The notes under the pieces are model-generated. The model saw only the letters and a list, made by a program, of their open reading frames with translations. It was not told the origin of the DNA and did not search any database. Both the position numbers and the translations under genes were made by a program. Shown here piece by piece: positions 44,862 to 51,936 of a stretch of DNA of 64,000 nucleotides. The stretch comes from CALFER01 sp964472395 (lineage in GTDB: Bacteria > CSSED10-310 > CALFER01), in assembly GCA_964472395.1 (NCBI GenBank), contig CAYYMM010000003.1, positions 53,366 to 117,365 of the forward strand, given 5' to 3'. Numbering within the stretch: the stretch's first letter is position 1; every line of letters begins with the position of its first letter.

Positions 44862-46160
44862 TTATGATCTCTGCGATTGTGTGACGGGATCGATCGATGT
44901 GATGTTCGATATGATCCGGTTCATGATCTGCGCGGTCGCGGTATCCATCCAGTGATGAATGAACGCCTTTCCCGCATCGCCCGCCTCGGCGATCGACGGA
45001 TCCAGAGGAATTGCCCCGAGGAACGGCACATTCATGTCTTCCGCAATCGCCCGTCCACCGCCGGCCGGCAGAATCTGTGTGATCTCTCCGCACTTCGGAC
45101 ACACGAATCCGCTCATGTTCTCGACGACACCAATCACCGGCACGCGCAGTTGCCTGCAGAACGACACCGATTTACGCACATCGACCGAAGCGACCTTCTG
45201 AGGCGTTGTCACGATGACGGCACCATCGAGGGAGCCGATGAGCTGGCAGACCGACAGCGGTTCATCACCGGTTCCCGGCGGAGAATCGATGATGAGATAG
45301 TCCAGGTCGCCCCACTGAACATCCTTCAGGAACTGCTTGATCACACCCATTTTCATCGGCCCGCGCCAGATCACGGCATCGTCTTGATTCTTGAGGAGGA
45401 ATCCCAGAGACATAACCTTCAGATCCCCGATTTCGATCGGCAGAAATCCGTCGCGGTTTCCCTGGAGCCGGGCATCGGTGAGATTCAACATGGTGGGAAT
45501 GCTCGGACCGTGAATATCCACATCGAGCAAACCGACTTTTTTTCCTGAGAGCATGAGGGCGCAGGCGAGATTGACCGCGACTGTGCTTTTCCCGACGCCG
45601 CCTTTTCCGGACAACACGACGATTTTCCGTCCGATCCGGCACAATCGGGCCTGCAGTTGGCGGCGATCTTCATAGTCTTCGTCAGTCTCATCTTTCAGCC
45701 TGGATGCCGCACTGCACTCTGCATTGCTGCATGAGGAGCAGGAAGATGTGGCATGGGAAGGGGCCGATTTGAAAACAATTCGGTTCTTGCGGTAGTTTTC
45801 ACACGCTTTTTTCAGAGTATCCGAGGCCAGCAACGCACAATGTTGATATTCCGCCGGAACACCTCCCAATGCAGTCAATATGTCCTCCTGCCGGATTGCC
45901 TCGACTTCATCGAGTGTTTTCCCTTCCGCCAGGATCGTGGCCATGCTCGCGCAGGCCCGTGACGATCCGCAGCCGTCTGTCACAAATGAAGCCGCCGTCA
46001 CGGTATTCCCGCGGAATGCCAGCCAGATCGCCATCGTGTCTCCGCAGGGGCCTTTGATCGTTCCATGGGAACTGAAGTCCGGGAGAGGGTTCGCGTTTTT
46101 AGGATGCACGGCAAGTTCGGTTGCCAGAGCTGACATACCGGTGATCGGATTCGAATTCAT
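44862..46160 (-). CDS. NifU-Mrp fusion iron-sulfur ATPase
   Basis: 432 residues. Residues ~30-120 are a NifU/IscU N-terminal scaffold domain with three conserved cysteines in GPCGDTMAIWLAF, VTDGCGSSRACAS and YQHCALLASDTLK. A Cys cluster like that of Nbp35 (SCSSCSNAECS) follows. The C-terminal ~270 residues are an Mrp ATPase: SGKGGVGKSTVAVNLACAL, DVDIHGPSIPTMLNL, VIWRGPMKMG, IDSPPGTGDEPLSV and FVCPKCGE. The fusion should assemble a cluster on the scaffold and hand it on with ATP. The start is set by AGGAGG upstream. It begins 1 bp after the MinD/ferredoxin gene stop. In Desulfovibrio a related Mrp gene is instead fused to an ORP domain. Confidence 0.93.
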   Translation of the reverse strand: MNSNPITGMSALATELAVHPKNANPLPDFSSHGTIKGPCGDTMAIWLAFRGNTVTAASFVTDGCGSSRACASMATILAEGKTLDEVEAIRQEDILTALGGVPAEYQHCALLASDTLKKACENYRKNRIVFKSAPSHATSSCSSCSNAECSAASRLKDETDEDYEDRRQLQARLCRIGRKIVVLSGKGGVGKSTVAVNLACALMLSGKKVGLLDVDIHGPSIPTMLNLTDARLQGNRDGFLPIEIGDLKVMSLGFLLKNQDDAVIWRGPMKMGVIKQFLKDVQWGDLDYLIIDSPPGTGDEPLSVCQLIGSLDGAVIVTTPQKVASVDVRKSVSFCRQLRVPVIGVVENMSGFVCPKCGEITQILPAGGGRAIAEDMNVPFLGAIPLDPSIAEAGDAGKAFIHHWMDTATAQIMNRIISNITSIDPVTQSQRS

Positions 46161-46161
46161 A

Positions 46162-47040
46162 CTAAGATGCCTCCTGAAATTGATGCCAGGTCGTTACGAT
46201 ATCGCGCGAGCTTGGCGCGGAAGTTTCAACTACTGATCGCTGCTGAAGCTGCGCGGCGGTTACTCCGGAATCATATCGTACCCTGCCGGCAACGCGTGCG
46301 CCCGATTCGAGAGCAACGGCTTCGATCCGGTCCGTCATGTGCGGATTGAGATCCCATTTATTGATGCAGATCGCAGTCGGGATTCGGAAATGGCGGGTCA
46401 AGGCGAGCACCCGCTTCAGATCGTGCTCACCCGATACGGTCGGTTCGGTGACCACGAGCACTTTCGTGGCGCCGGTCAGGGATGCGATAACGGGGCAGCC
46501 GATCCCGGGCGGACCATCGACCAGGATCAGCGACCGATGCTGCGTTTCAGCCAGCCGACGCGCTTCCCGGCGGACCGTCGACACCAGTTTCCCGGAATTC
46601 TCGGCGGCAACCCCCAGTCGGGCATGCACCATCGGACCGCAGCGGGTTTCGGAAATCATCCACGTCCCGCAGCGCTTTTCCGGAAAGTCAATCGCCGTCA
46701 CCCGACAGAATCGCACACAGACCCCGCAGCCTTCACAGGCGATCGGATCGATGCGATACCCTGTTGTTCCATCGGGTTTCAAAATGCCATGAACCGCTTC
46801 AAAGCGACACACCTCGTGACATACCCCGCATCCGGTACAGAGATCCTCGCGGATACGCGCTTCATGTCCGCTGAAAAACTCATGCTGCGTGACGATCCGG
46901 GGGGACAGAACGAGATGCAGGTCGGCGGCATCGACGTCGCAGTCCACGATGACGGATTGCCCCGCAAGATACGCAAACGACGCGGTCATACTCGTTTTAC
47001 CCGTCCCACCCTTTCCGCTGATAATGACATACTCATGCAT
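46162..47040 (-). CDS. MinD-type ATPase with inserted ferredoxin domain (first copy)
   Basis: 292 residues. Deviant Walker A SGKGGTGKTSMTA near residue 8 and VIVDCDVDAADLHLVL. Between ~50 and 115 two 4Fe-4S motifs are inserted (CTGCGVCHEVCRFEA and CEGCGVCVRFCRVTA), then VDGPPGIGCPVIASLTGATK and VVTEPTVSGEHDLKRVL. These ferredoxin-carrying MinD-like ATPases occur in pairs with ORP/NifX proteins in anaerobes and are thought to use ATP hydrolysis to reduce or load a metal cluster. It overlaps the radical SAM gene stop by 8 bp and is nearly identical in layout to the copy at 48320. Confidence 0.92.
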   Translation of the reverse strand: MHEYVIISGKGGTGKTSMTASFAYLAGQSVIVDCDVDAADLHLVLSPRIVTQHEFFSGHEARIREDLCTGCGVCHEVCRFEAVHGILKPDGTTGYRIDPIACEGCGVCVRFCRVTAIDFPEKRCGTWMISETRCGPMVHARLGVAAENSGKLVSTVRREARRLAETQHRSLILVDGPPGIGCPVIASLTGATKVLVVTEPTVSGEHDLKRVLALTRHFRIPTAICINKWDLNPHMTDRIEAVALESGARVAGRVRYDSGVTAAQLQQRSVVETSAPSSRDIVTTWHQFQEAS

Positions 47041-48040
47041 CGACCATCTCCTTACCCCCGATTGGTTCTGCTCCCGAGATATCCTTTTGCCGGTGTGCCC
47101 TCCGATAAAAAACGTGCCCGTTGTGAACGGTTCGAATCAACAGACCGTTTTCGATCATGTTTCGGATCACATCCCAATCCATTCCAAAACGGGTCACGAT
47201 ATCCAGCAGTGCTTCTTCCCGGATCGGATGAACGGCGGTGATGCCGAGCAACTGGTTTTCGAGATCCGATGATATCTGGAAGGGATCGGATTCATGCTCA
47301 AACAGGTCGACAACCGGAACACCGTGTTCAGCCATGATCGAAATCACTCTGGTCAACCTGCTTCCGTCGGGTGGACGCACGTCGCTCCGAGCAGGCGGCC
47401 GAATCGGAATGCTGAGATAGGCTTTACAAGGGTGAAGCGATCGGATGAATCCTGCGAGATTTTCGATCGATGTGTCGGAGTGATTGAATCCATCGACCAG
47501 CATGGTTTCAGTAACCAGGGTTCCGGTAAATGCTTGTGCAAAGCGACTTATCCCTTCGAGAATCCGTGTGAGATCAAGCGACTCGTGAGGGCGGTTGATC
47601 CGTCGCCAGATATCCGGATCGATCGTATCGATCTTGACACTGATCCAGTCTGCTGCCATGAGGTCTTCCCTGACATCCTCCCGCCAGAGCAACGATCCGT
47701 TTGTGATCACGGCGACGCGGTGACTGAGCGTATGAAGCTGTTCGATGAGGGAACCGAGTTCGGCGTCGAGTGTCGGTTCACCATCCGGGACTATCGTGAT
47801 GTAATCGATGCAGGGAGGCGAAGCATGCTCAGGTGCCATGCATCCTGATGCGGCCCGGATGATCGTTTCGACCGGAAAGAAACGCCGCCGGTCAATCGTC
47901 CGATCCACAGTCGGACCGACCTGGCAGTACGAACAGTCGTAGCTGCAGGTTTTATAAGGAATCGAGTTAATCCCGAGACTGTTTCCGAGTCGCCGTGAGG
48001 GGACGACCCCGAAAGCGAATCTGTGATCGTGTTGATTCAT
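47033..48040 (-). CDS. radical SAM protein in the ORP-like operon
   Basis: 335 residues. The CSYDCSYCQ motif near residue 32 binds the SAM-reactive 4Fe-4S cluster. It is followed by ITIVPDGEPTLDAELG, VITNGSLLWREDV and IDTIDPDIWRRINRPHE, the standard TIM-barrel strands. The C-terminal ~90 residues include a winged-helix-like segment (IREEALLDIVTRFGMDW and GLLIRTVHNGHVFYRR), as in some YgiQ/MoaA-like relatives. It could modify a protein or cofactor of this cluster. The start is uncertain: an ATG 8 nt after the upstream stop is preferred for coupling, but an in-frame ATG at 48061 exists. No Shine-Dalgarno is clear for either. Confidence 0.85.
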   Translation of the reverse strand: MNQHDHRFAFGVVPSRRLGNSLGINSIPYKTCSYDCSYCQVGPTVDRTIDRRRFFPVETIIRAASGCMAPEHASPPCIDYITIVPDGEPTLDAELGSLIEQLHTLSHRVAVITNGSLLWREDVREDLMAADWISVKIDTIDPDIWRRINRPHESLDLTRILEGISRFAQAFTGTLVTETMLVDGFNHSDTSIENLAGFIRSLHPCKAYLSIPIRPPARSDVRPPDGSRLTRVISIMAEHGVPVVDLFEHESDPFQISSDLENQLLGITAVHPIREEALLDIVTRFGMDWDVIRNMIENGLLIRTVHNGHVFYRRAHRQKDISGAEPIGGKEMVDA

Positions 48041-48047
48041 TGGGGAT

Positions 48048-48308
48048 TCATGCAGGATCATCGCAGGAGGGTTTTCCGCACCGTTCCGAGCGCCCGCAGC
48101 AGGTTCTGCCGTGTGTCTCAAGCGAACATCCGGTCCGAGACGAATGATGCTGAGCGCCGCTTTTCATGATGAACCCCGCACCGCCGCTGATCACCCGTTT
48201 CAACGGGCCATGGCAGGAATCGCAATCGACCAGTGGGGCATCGGATATCGATTGCCTCCGTTCGAAACGTGAACCGCACTTCCCGCAAACGTATTCGTAT
48301 GTCGGCAT
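48048..48308 (-). CDS. FmdB-type zinc ribbon protein
   Basis: 86 residues. The N-terminal 45 residues MPTYEYVCGKCGSRFERRQS and CDSCHGPLKRVI form the FmdB zinc-ribbon (two CxxC pairs). GGAGFIMKSGAQ follows and the tail is Cys-rich (GCSLE, TCCGRS, PSC). FmdB-like proteins are often named regulatory but their role is unproven; a metal-binding or redox role fits this operon. It is 11 bp from the MinD/ferredoxin gene upstream and 7 bp from the radical SAM gene downstream. Confidence 0.88.
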   Translation of the reverse strand: MPTYEYVCGKCGSRFERRQSISDAPLVDCDSCHGPLKRVISGGAGFIMKSGAQHHSSRTGCSLETHGRTCCGRSERCGKPSCDDPA

Positions 48309-48319
48309 GACTGATCTCC

Positions 48320-49162
48320 TTAATGTGAGTGGGACAAGATACCGATTTGATTCAGGATGGAATGAAAAAGGCCCCGATACGCTGGAATCGCATCCACAAT
48401 CGTTCTGCCCTCCGAATACGCCTCGGCGATCCGCCTGTCATCGGGAATTTCCGCCAGAATCCGGATCCCCTCCTCCCGGCAGAACTGATGCACGCGATCA
48501 TCGCCAATCCCCATCCGATTGACAACAACGGCAAATGGACGATTCAGGGCGCGTGTCATGTCGACCGCGAGACTCAGGTCATGGAGTCCGAAGGCGGTTG
48601 GTTCGGTCACCAGAATGACGAAATCAGCATCGCGAATCGATGCAATGACAGGGCAGGATGTCCCTGGCGGCGCATCGAGCAGGACAGGGACGGAGGCTGA
48701 CAGTCGCGATTTGACCGCCCGGATCAGAGGCGGCGCCATGGCGATCCCGACATCGATTTTACCTTCGATCAGCGTGATATGCCCAACCGTCGAAATATGG
48801 ACTTCTCCGATCCGATGCCCTTTTTCCGATATTGCATGCCGGGGACACACCCGCATGCAGCCTCCGCATCCATGGCACATTTCCGGAAACACGAGCGGAA
48901 CGCTGCCGAACGAGACAATCGCGTGATATTCGCACATCCTCCCGCACTCGCCGCACCCATCACAGGCCGATTCGTCGACCACCGGGATCGGCACGTGGAC
49001 GACAGTCGACTCGATGCCCGAAGGGTTCAGAAAAAGATGTGCATTGGGTGCTTCGACGTCACAATCCAGCAACTGGATGGGTGTCTGCGCAGCGAGTGCG
49101 AGATTGACTGAGAGTGTTGTTTTTCCGGTGCCACCTTTCCCGGACGCGATCGCGATGATCAC
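48320..49162 (-). CDS. MinD-type ATPase with inserted ferredoxin domain (second copy)
   Basis: 280 residues. GTG start overlapping the stop of the NifX-fold gene by 4 nt. Walker A ASGKGGTGKTTLSVNLA, DCDVEAPNAHLFL, the inserted clusters CDGCGECGRMCEYHA and CHGCGGCMRVCPRHA, then LDAPPGTSCPVIASIRDADFV and VTEPTAFGLHDLSLAV. A longer frame upstream is a translation of the neighbouring gene. Like its paralogue at 46162 it pairs ATP hydrolysis with 4Fe-4S electron transfer. In the Desulfovibrio ORP complex two such ATPases work with ORP; here the pair flanks the FmdB and radical SAM genes. Confidence 0.92.
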   Translation of the reverse strand: MIIAIASGKGGTGKTTLSVNLALAAQTPIQLLDCDVEAPNAHLFLNPSGIESTVVHVPIPVVDESACDGCGECGRMCEYHAIVSFGSVPLVFPEMCHGCGGCMRVCPRHAISEKGHRIGEVHISTVGHITLIEGKIDVGIAMAPPLIRAVKSRLSASVPVLLDAPPGTSCPVIASIRDADFVILVTEPTAFGLHDLSLAVDMTRALNRPFAVVVNRMGIGDDRVHQFCREEGIRILAEIPDDRRIAEAYSEGRTIVDAIPAYRGLFHSILNQIGILSHSH

Positions 49163-49521
49163 ACCCAATGCCCCTCGACATCCGCGGATTGGCTCTCGCT
49201 GAGCTTGCCCTGCCGGAACAGCGTGATCGCTTCCTCGACCGTTCGAGCGGACGACGCGTACACCTTGACACCGGCCGCGCTGAGAACCCGAAAGGCTTTG
49301 GGCCCGCAATGCCCGGTGATGAGAGCCGAAGCGCCGATCCGGGCAATGGTGTCGGCGGACTGGATGCCGGCGCCTTGAACCGCATTGAGATTCTTGTTGT
49401 TGTCGACGACCATGAAGGTATCCGAATCGAGATCGTAGACGAGGAATTTGGGGGCGCGACCGAATCGAGGTTCGAGAGGATCAGACAGATCGGAGCCGGT
49501 TGTGGTCAGAGCGACTTTCAT
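49159..49521 (-). CDS. NifX-fold protein (second)
   Basis: 120 residues. MKVALTTTGSDLSDPLEPRF and KFLVYDLDSDTFMVVDN begin the NifX/ORP fold; ADTIARIGASALITGHCGPK holds the conserved GHCGPKAF element with its Cys, and the tail has the SARTVEEAITLF helix. It is one of three NifX-fold genes of the operon. It overlaps the DUF5320-like gene upstream by 4 nt (ATGA) and the MinD/ferredoxin gene downstream by 4 nt (GTGA), so these three are tightly coupled. It probably binds a metal-sulfur cofactor as ORP does. Confidence 0.9.
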   Translation of the reverse strand: MKVALTTTGSDLSDPLEPRFGRAPKFLVYDLDSDTFMVVDNNKNLNAVQGAGIQSADTIARIGASALITGHCGPKAFRVLSAAGVKVYASSARTVEEAITLFRQGKLSESQSADVEGHWV

Positions 49522-49832
49522 GTGGTCGTCTCCTTTGAGGTGCTTTTTTCGATCTGATCGAGTCGCTTCTGGATGGTGTCGAGCGTCGTTCTCAGGGTAT
49601 CAAGCTGGTTTCGCAGCATGTCCGCTTCCATTTCCGGTTCGACGGCCATCGGTTGTGGCGGATAGGCCGCGAACCCGCGCCACCGCCCCATTCCACGACC
49701 AAAACCCATCCCCATTCCCCGACCCGGAATCGGATTGGCATAGCCGGGCATACCGAAACCCGCACAGTACCCCGCTCTCCGACCGCTCATCATTCCCATC
49801 CCTCTCGGTCCTGTTCCATCTCCTCTAGGCAT
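49518..49832 (-). CDS. DUF5320-like Gly/Met-rich coiled-coil protein
   Basis: 104 residues. The N-terminal 60 are Gly/Met/Arg-rich (GDGTGPRGMGMMSGRRAG and GRGMGMGFGRGMGRWRG), and the last 45 form a predicted coiled coil (MLRNQLDTLRTTLDTIQKRL). Small proteins of this type (DUF5320) recur next to NifX/MinD genes in anaerobes. They may act as a flexible metal or protein adaptor; function is unproven. The start at MPRGDG is chosen for the AAGGAG placed about 8 nt upstream. Confidence 0.82.
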   Translation of the reverse strand: MPRGDGTGPRGMGMMSGRRAGYCAGFGMPGYANPIPGRGMGMGFGRGMGRWRGFAAYPPQPMAVEPEMEADMLRNQLDTLRTTLDTIQKRLDQIEKSTSKETTT

Positions 49833-49846
49833 GTTCATCTCTCCTT

Positions 49847-50350
49847 TCAAGACAGCCGCACCAACGCGGTACGGCAATTCGGACATACTCGCTCAACACA
49901 AGGAATCCCACTCTCGTGAGGTTCCCGATAGCCACAAGCCGGACATCCGCATTCTCCGCCGGGTCCGGCATTCCCGCGGACATGTCTTCCACGCCCCTGC
50001 GCCGCCCTGCGTCGGCGGTGGCAACACCCCGGCATCGAAAAGCGGCCGGAATCGAGTCGATTCCGACAAAAAGCCTCGATCACTTCGTTCAGATCACCCG
50101 AGACAAACGGAATGACACGCATCCCGCCGAACGTGAGATGATCGAAGAGCGGGCGCGAAATCGCCCCGCAGATCAGCGTGTCGACATCCCATTCGATCAG
50201 GCGCATCCGAATCTGCTGCATCGAACTCCCGGACGGCAGGGATTCCGTGCGACGATGAGCGGAATCGGATCGCGCTTCGAGCAGGACAAGGGTTTCGGCG
50301 GTATCGAAAACCGGTGCGATCCGATTGTCCCAACAGGCGAAAGCGATCAT
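49847..50350 (-). CDS. NifX-fold protein with C-terminal Cys/zinc ribbon (first gene of the operon)
   Basis: 167 residues. Residues 1-100 match the NifX/ORP fold (MIAFACWDNRIAPVFDTAE and LICGAISRPLFDHLTFGG). The C-terminal ~60 residues are Arg/Cys-rich (PGCCHRRRRAAQGRG, CGCPACGYREPHESGIPC, CPNCRTALVRL), a predicted zinc or iron ribbon. It is the promoter-proximal gene of the sigma-54 operon, 30 bp downstream of the sigma-54 element. AGGAGG precedes the ATG. The N-terminal half is likely cofactor-binding; the ribbon may bind a partner or nucleic acid. Confidence 0.85.
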   Translation of the reverse strand: MIAFACWDNRIAPVFDTAETLVLLEARSDSAHRRTESLPSGSSMQQIRMRLIEWDVDTLICGAISRPLFDHLTFGGMRVIPFVSGDLNEVIEAFCRNRLDSGRFSMPGCCHRRRRAAQGRGRHVRGNAGPGGECGCPACGYREPHESGIPCVERVCPNCRTALVRLS

Positions 50351-50380
50351 GATGCGCCCTCCTTTCCGGAAAGGGATATC

Positions 50381-50396
50381 AGCAAGGATGATGCCA
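50381..50396 (-). promoter_or_regulatory. sigma-54 promoter of the ORP-like operon
   Basis: The minus-strand element TGGCATCATCCTTGCT has the invariant GG (-24) and GC (-12) with the correct spacing and matches TGGCA-N6-TTGCW at every scored position. It lies about 30 bp upstream of the first gene of the operon, with no competing sigma-70 element identified, and the neighbouring gene encodes a sigma-54 activator. Confidence 0.9.
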
Positions 50397-50482
50397 ATCG
50401 CATCGCTCAACGAAAAATGCGCTCTATCTTATTGATATGTAAAGATTCAAACGACACTGTCTCCTGAGAAGAGTCTGGACAT

Positions 50483-50502
50483 GAGTAGCACAAATACTAC
50501 CC
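50483..50502. promoter_or_regulatory. candidate activator (UAS) inverted repeat
   Basis: An imperfect inverted repeat, arms GAGTAG and CTACCC separated by 8 bp, centred about 120 bp upstream of the predicted sigma-54 transcription start. This is the usual distance for an enhancer site of a sigma-54 activator. The binding protein is presumably the neighbouring regulator but that is inference. Confidence 0.45.
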
Positions 50503-50534
50503 GTCCGATTCAATACAGTCTCTTGATCGCTACT

Positions 50535-51917
50535 CTATGACTGTGTTCTGTGCCGTCCGTCCTGCTTCGAGAGGTGGATGCCGAGTTTTTTGATCTTGCG
50601 GAACAGCGTGGTTTTATGGATCCCGAGATCTCGGGCGGCAGCCAGACGGTTGTTCTGATTGCGTTCGAGAGCCGCTCGGATGGCGTGTGCATCGAGCACA
50701 TCGCGGGAGGATCGGATGGGGATATCCCGGCATGTAAATCCGAACCGAGCGGTGAACTCGCCCGGAAGATCCGCAATCTCGATCGTGCCCTCGGACCGCA
50801 GAACGAACGCGTGTTCGATCGCGTTTTCGAGTTCCCGGATGTTGCCCGGCCAGTCGTGGGTCATACACAGCGAGAGCGCATCGGTGGAGATTCCCCGAAT
50901 GGATTTCTGCTGGAGCCGGTTGAATCGTGCGATGAACTGGTCGATGAGGAGGGGAATGTCTTCCCTGCGGCGTCGAAGCGGCGGCAACTCGATCCGCACC
51001 ACATTGATCCGATAATAGAGATCCTCCCGGAACTCTCCGGCTCTCATGCGCTCGAGAAGATCACGGTGGGTCGCGACGATCACCCGGGCATCGGTCGATT
51101 CGGAGCGCGTCGCCCCCAGTGGATCGAATGTATGCTCCTGAAGCACTCTGAGGAGGCGCACCTGCAACGCCGCACTGATCTCACCGATTTCATCGAGAAA
51201 CAGGGTTCCTCCGCGCGCGAGGGCAAAACGGCCGGGTTTGTCGCGCAGCGCTCCGGTAAACGCGCCACTTTTATACCCGAACAACTCCGATTCCAGCAGC
51301 GCATCCGGGATCGCACCGCAATTCACGGCAATGAACGGGCCTTTCTGATGCGGGCTGAGCGAGTGAATCGTTCGAGCAACCAGCTCTTTACCCGTCCCGG
51401 TTTCACCACAGATCAGCACCGTGCTCGGACTCGCGGCAATCGCCGGAAGAACTTCCAGTATCCGATGCATGACTGGACTGCGACTGCTCAGATCACCGAC
51501 ACGCGTCCGGCTCTCCAGTTCCTGCCGCAAGGCCTCGATCTCGGATAAATCCCGAAACGTTTCGGCTCCTCCGATCACCCGCCCCTGTTCGTCTCTGAGC
51601 ACGGCCGTCGAAATGCTGATCGGGATCCGTCGCCCCTCCGAATCGATGATGAAGCCGGCTTTCCCGATGATCGGTTTACCGGTTTTCAGCGTCCGGGCGA
51701 GTGCACAGGCGGATCCGCACATGTTGGAACGAAACACATCCGAACATCGGCGTCCAATCGCCTCTCGTCTCGGCACACCGGTAATCATCTCGGCAGCACG
51801 ATTGAACGATGTCACCAGCCAGTCGGAATCAACCGTGAACACCCCATCCGAGATGCTTTCGAGGATTGCCTGGGTAGCGTCCGGCTTCACCGATCGCTTT
51901 TTCCTGCTCGTGCTCAT
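50535..51917 (-). CDS. sigma-54-dependent PAS/AAA+/Fis activator
   Basis: 460 residues. An N-terminal PAS domain (~15-125, ILESISDGVFTVDSDWLVT and RRCSDVFRSNMCGSACALA) includes two Cys that could sense redox or metal. The central AAA+ domain has Walker A GETGTGKELVA, the sigma-54-contacting GAFTGA loop, Walker B GTLFLDEIGEIS and an arginine-finger region (FREDLYYRINV). The C-terminal Fis-type helix-turn-helix is NRLAAARDLGIHKTTLFRKI. It should hydrolyse ATP to remodel sigma-54 RNA polymerase at the promoter next to it. A GGAGG precedes the ATG. The S41 peptidase gene lies 19 bp upstream. Confidence 0.95.
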   Translation of the reverse strand: MSTSRKKRSVKPDATQAILESISDGVFTVDSDWLVTSFNRAAEMITGVPRREAIGRRCSDVFRSNMCGSACALARTLKTGKPIIGKAGFIIDSEGRRIPISISTAVLRDEQGRVIGGAETFRDLSEIEALRQELESRTRVGDLSSRSPVMHRILEVLPAIAASPSTVLICGETGTGKELVARTIHSLSPHQKGPFIAVNCGAIPDALLESELFGYKSGAFTGALRDKPGRFALARGGTLFLDEIGEISAALQVRLLRVLQEHTFDPLGATRSESTDARVIVATHRDLLERMRAGEFREDLYYRINVVRIELPPLRRRREDIPLLIDQFIARFNRLQQKSIRGISTDALSLCMTHDWPGNIRELENAIEHAFVLRSEGTIEIADLPGEFTARFGFTCRDIPIRSSRDVLDAHAIRAALERNQNNRLAAARDLGIHKTTLFRKIKKLGIHLSKQDGRHRTQS

Positions 51918-51936
51918 GGATCGCTCCCTCCGACCA

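Noticed and set aside
46339..47241. Plus-strand frame antisense to the MinD/ferredoxin gene
   Set aside because: The minus strand has cysteine clusters and a Walker motif; this frame has no family.
50550..51548. Plus-strand frame antisense to the sigma-54 activator
   Set aside because: The minus strand contains GAFTGA and Walker motifs; this frame has none.
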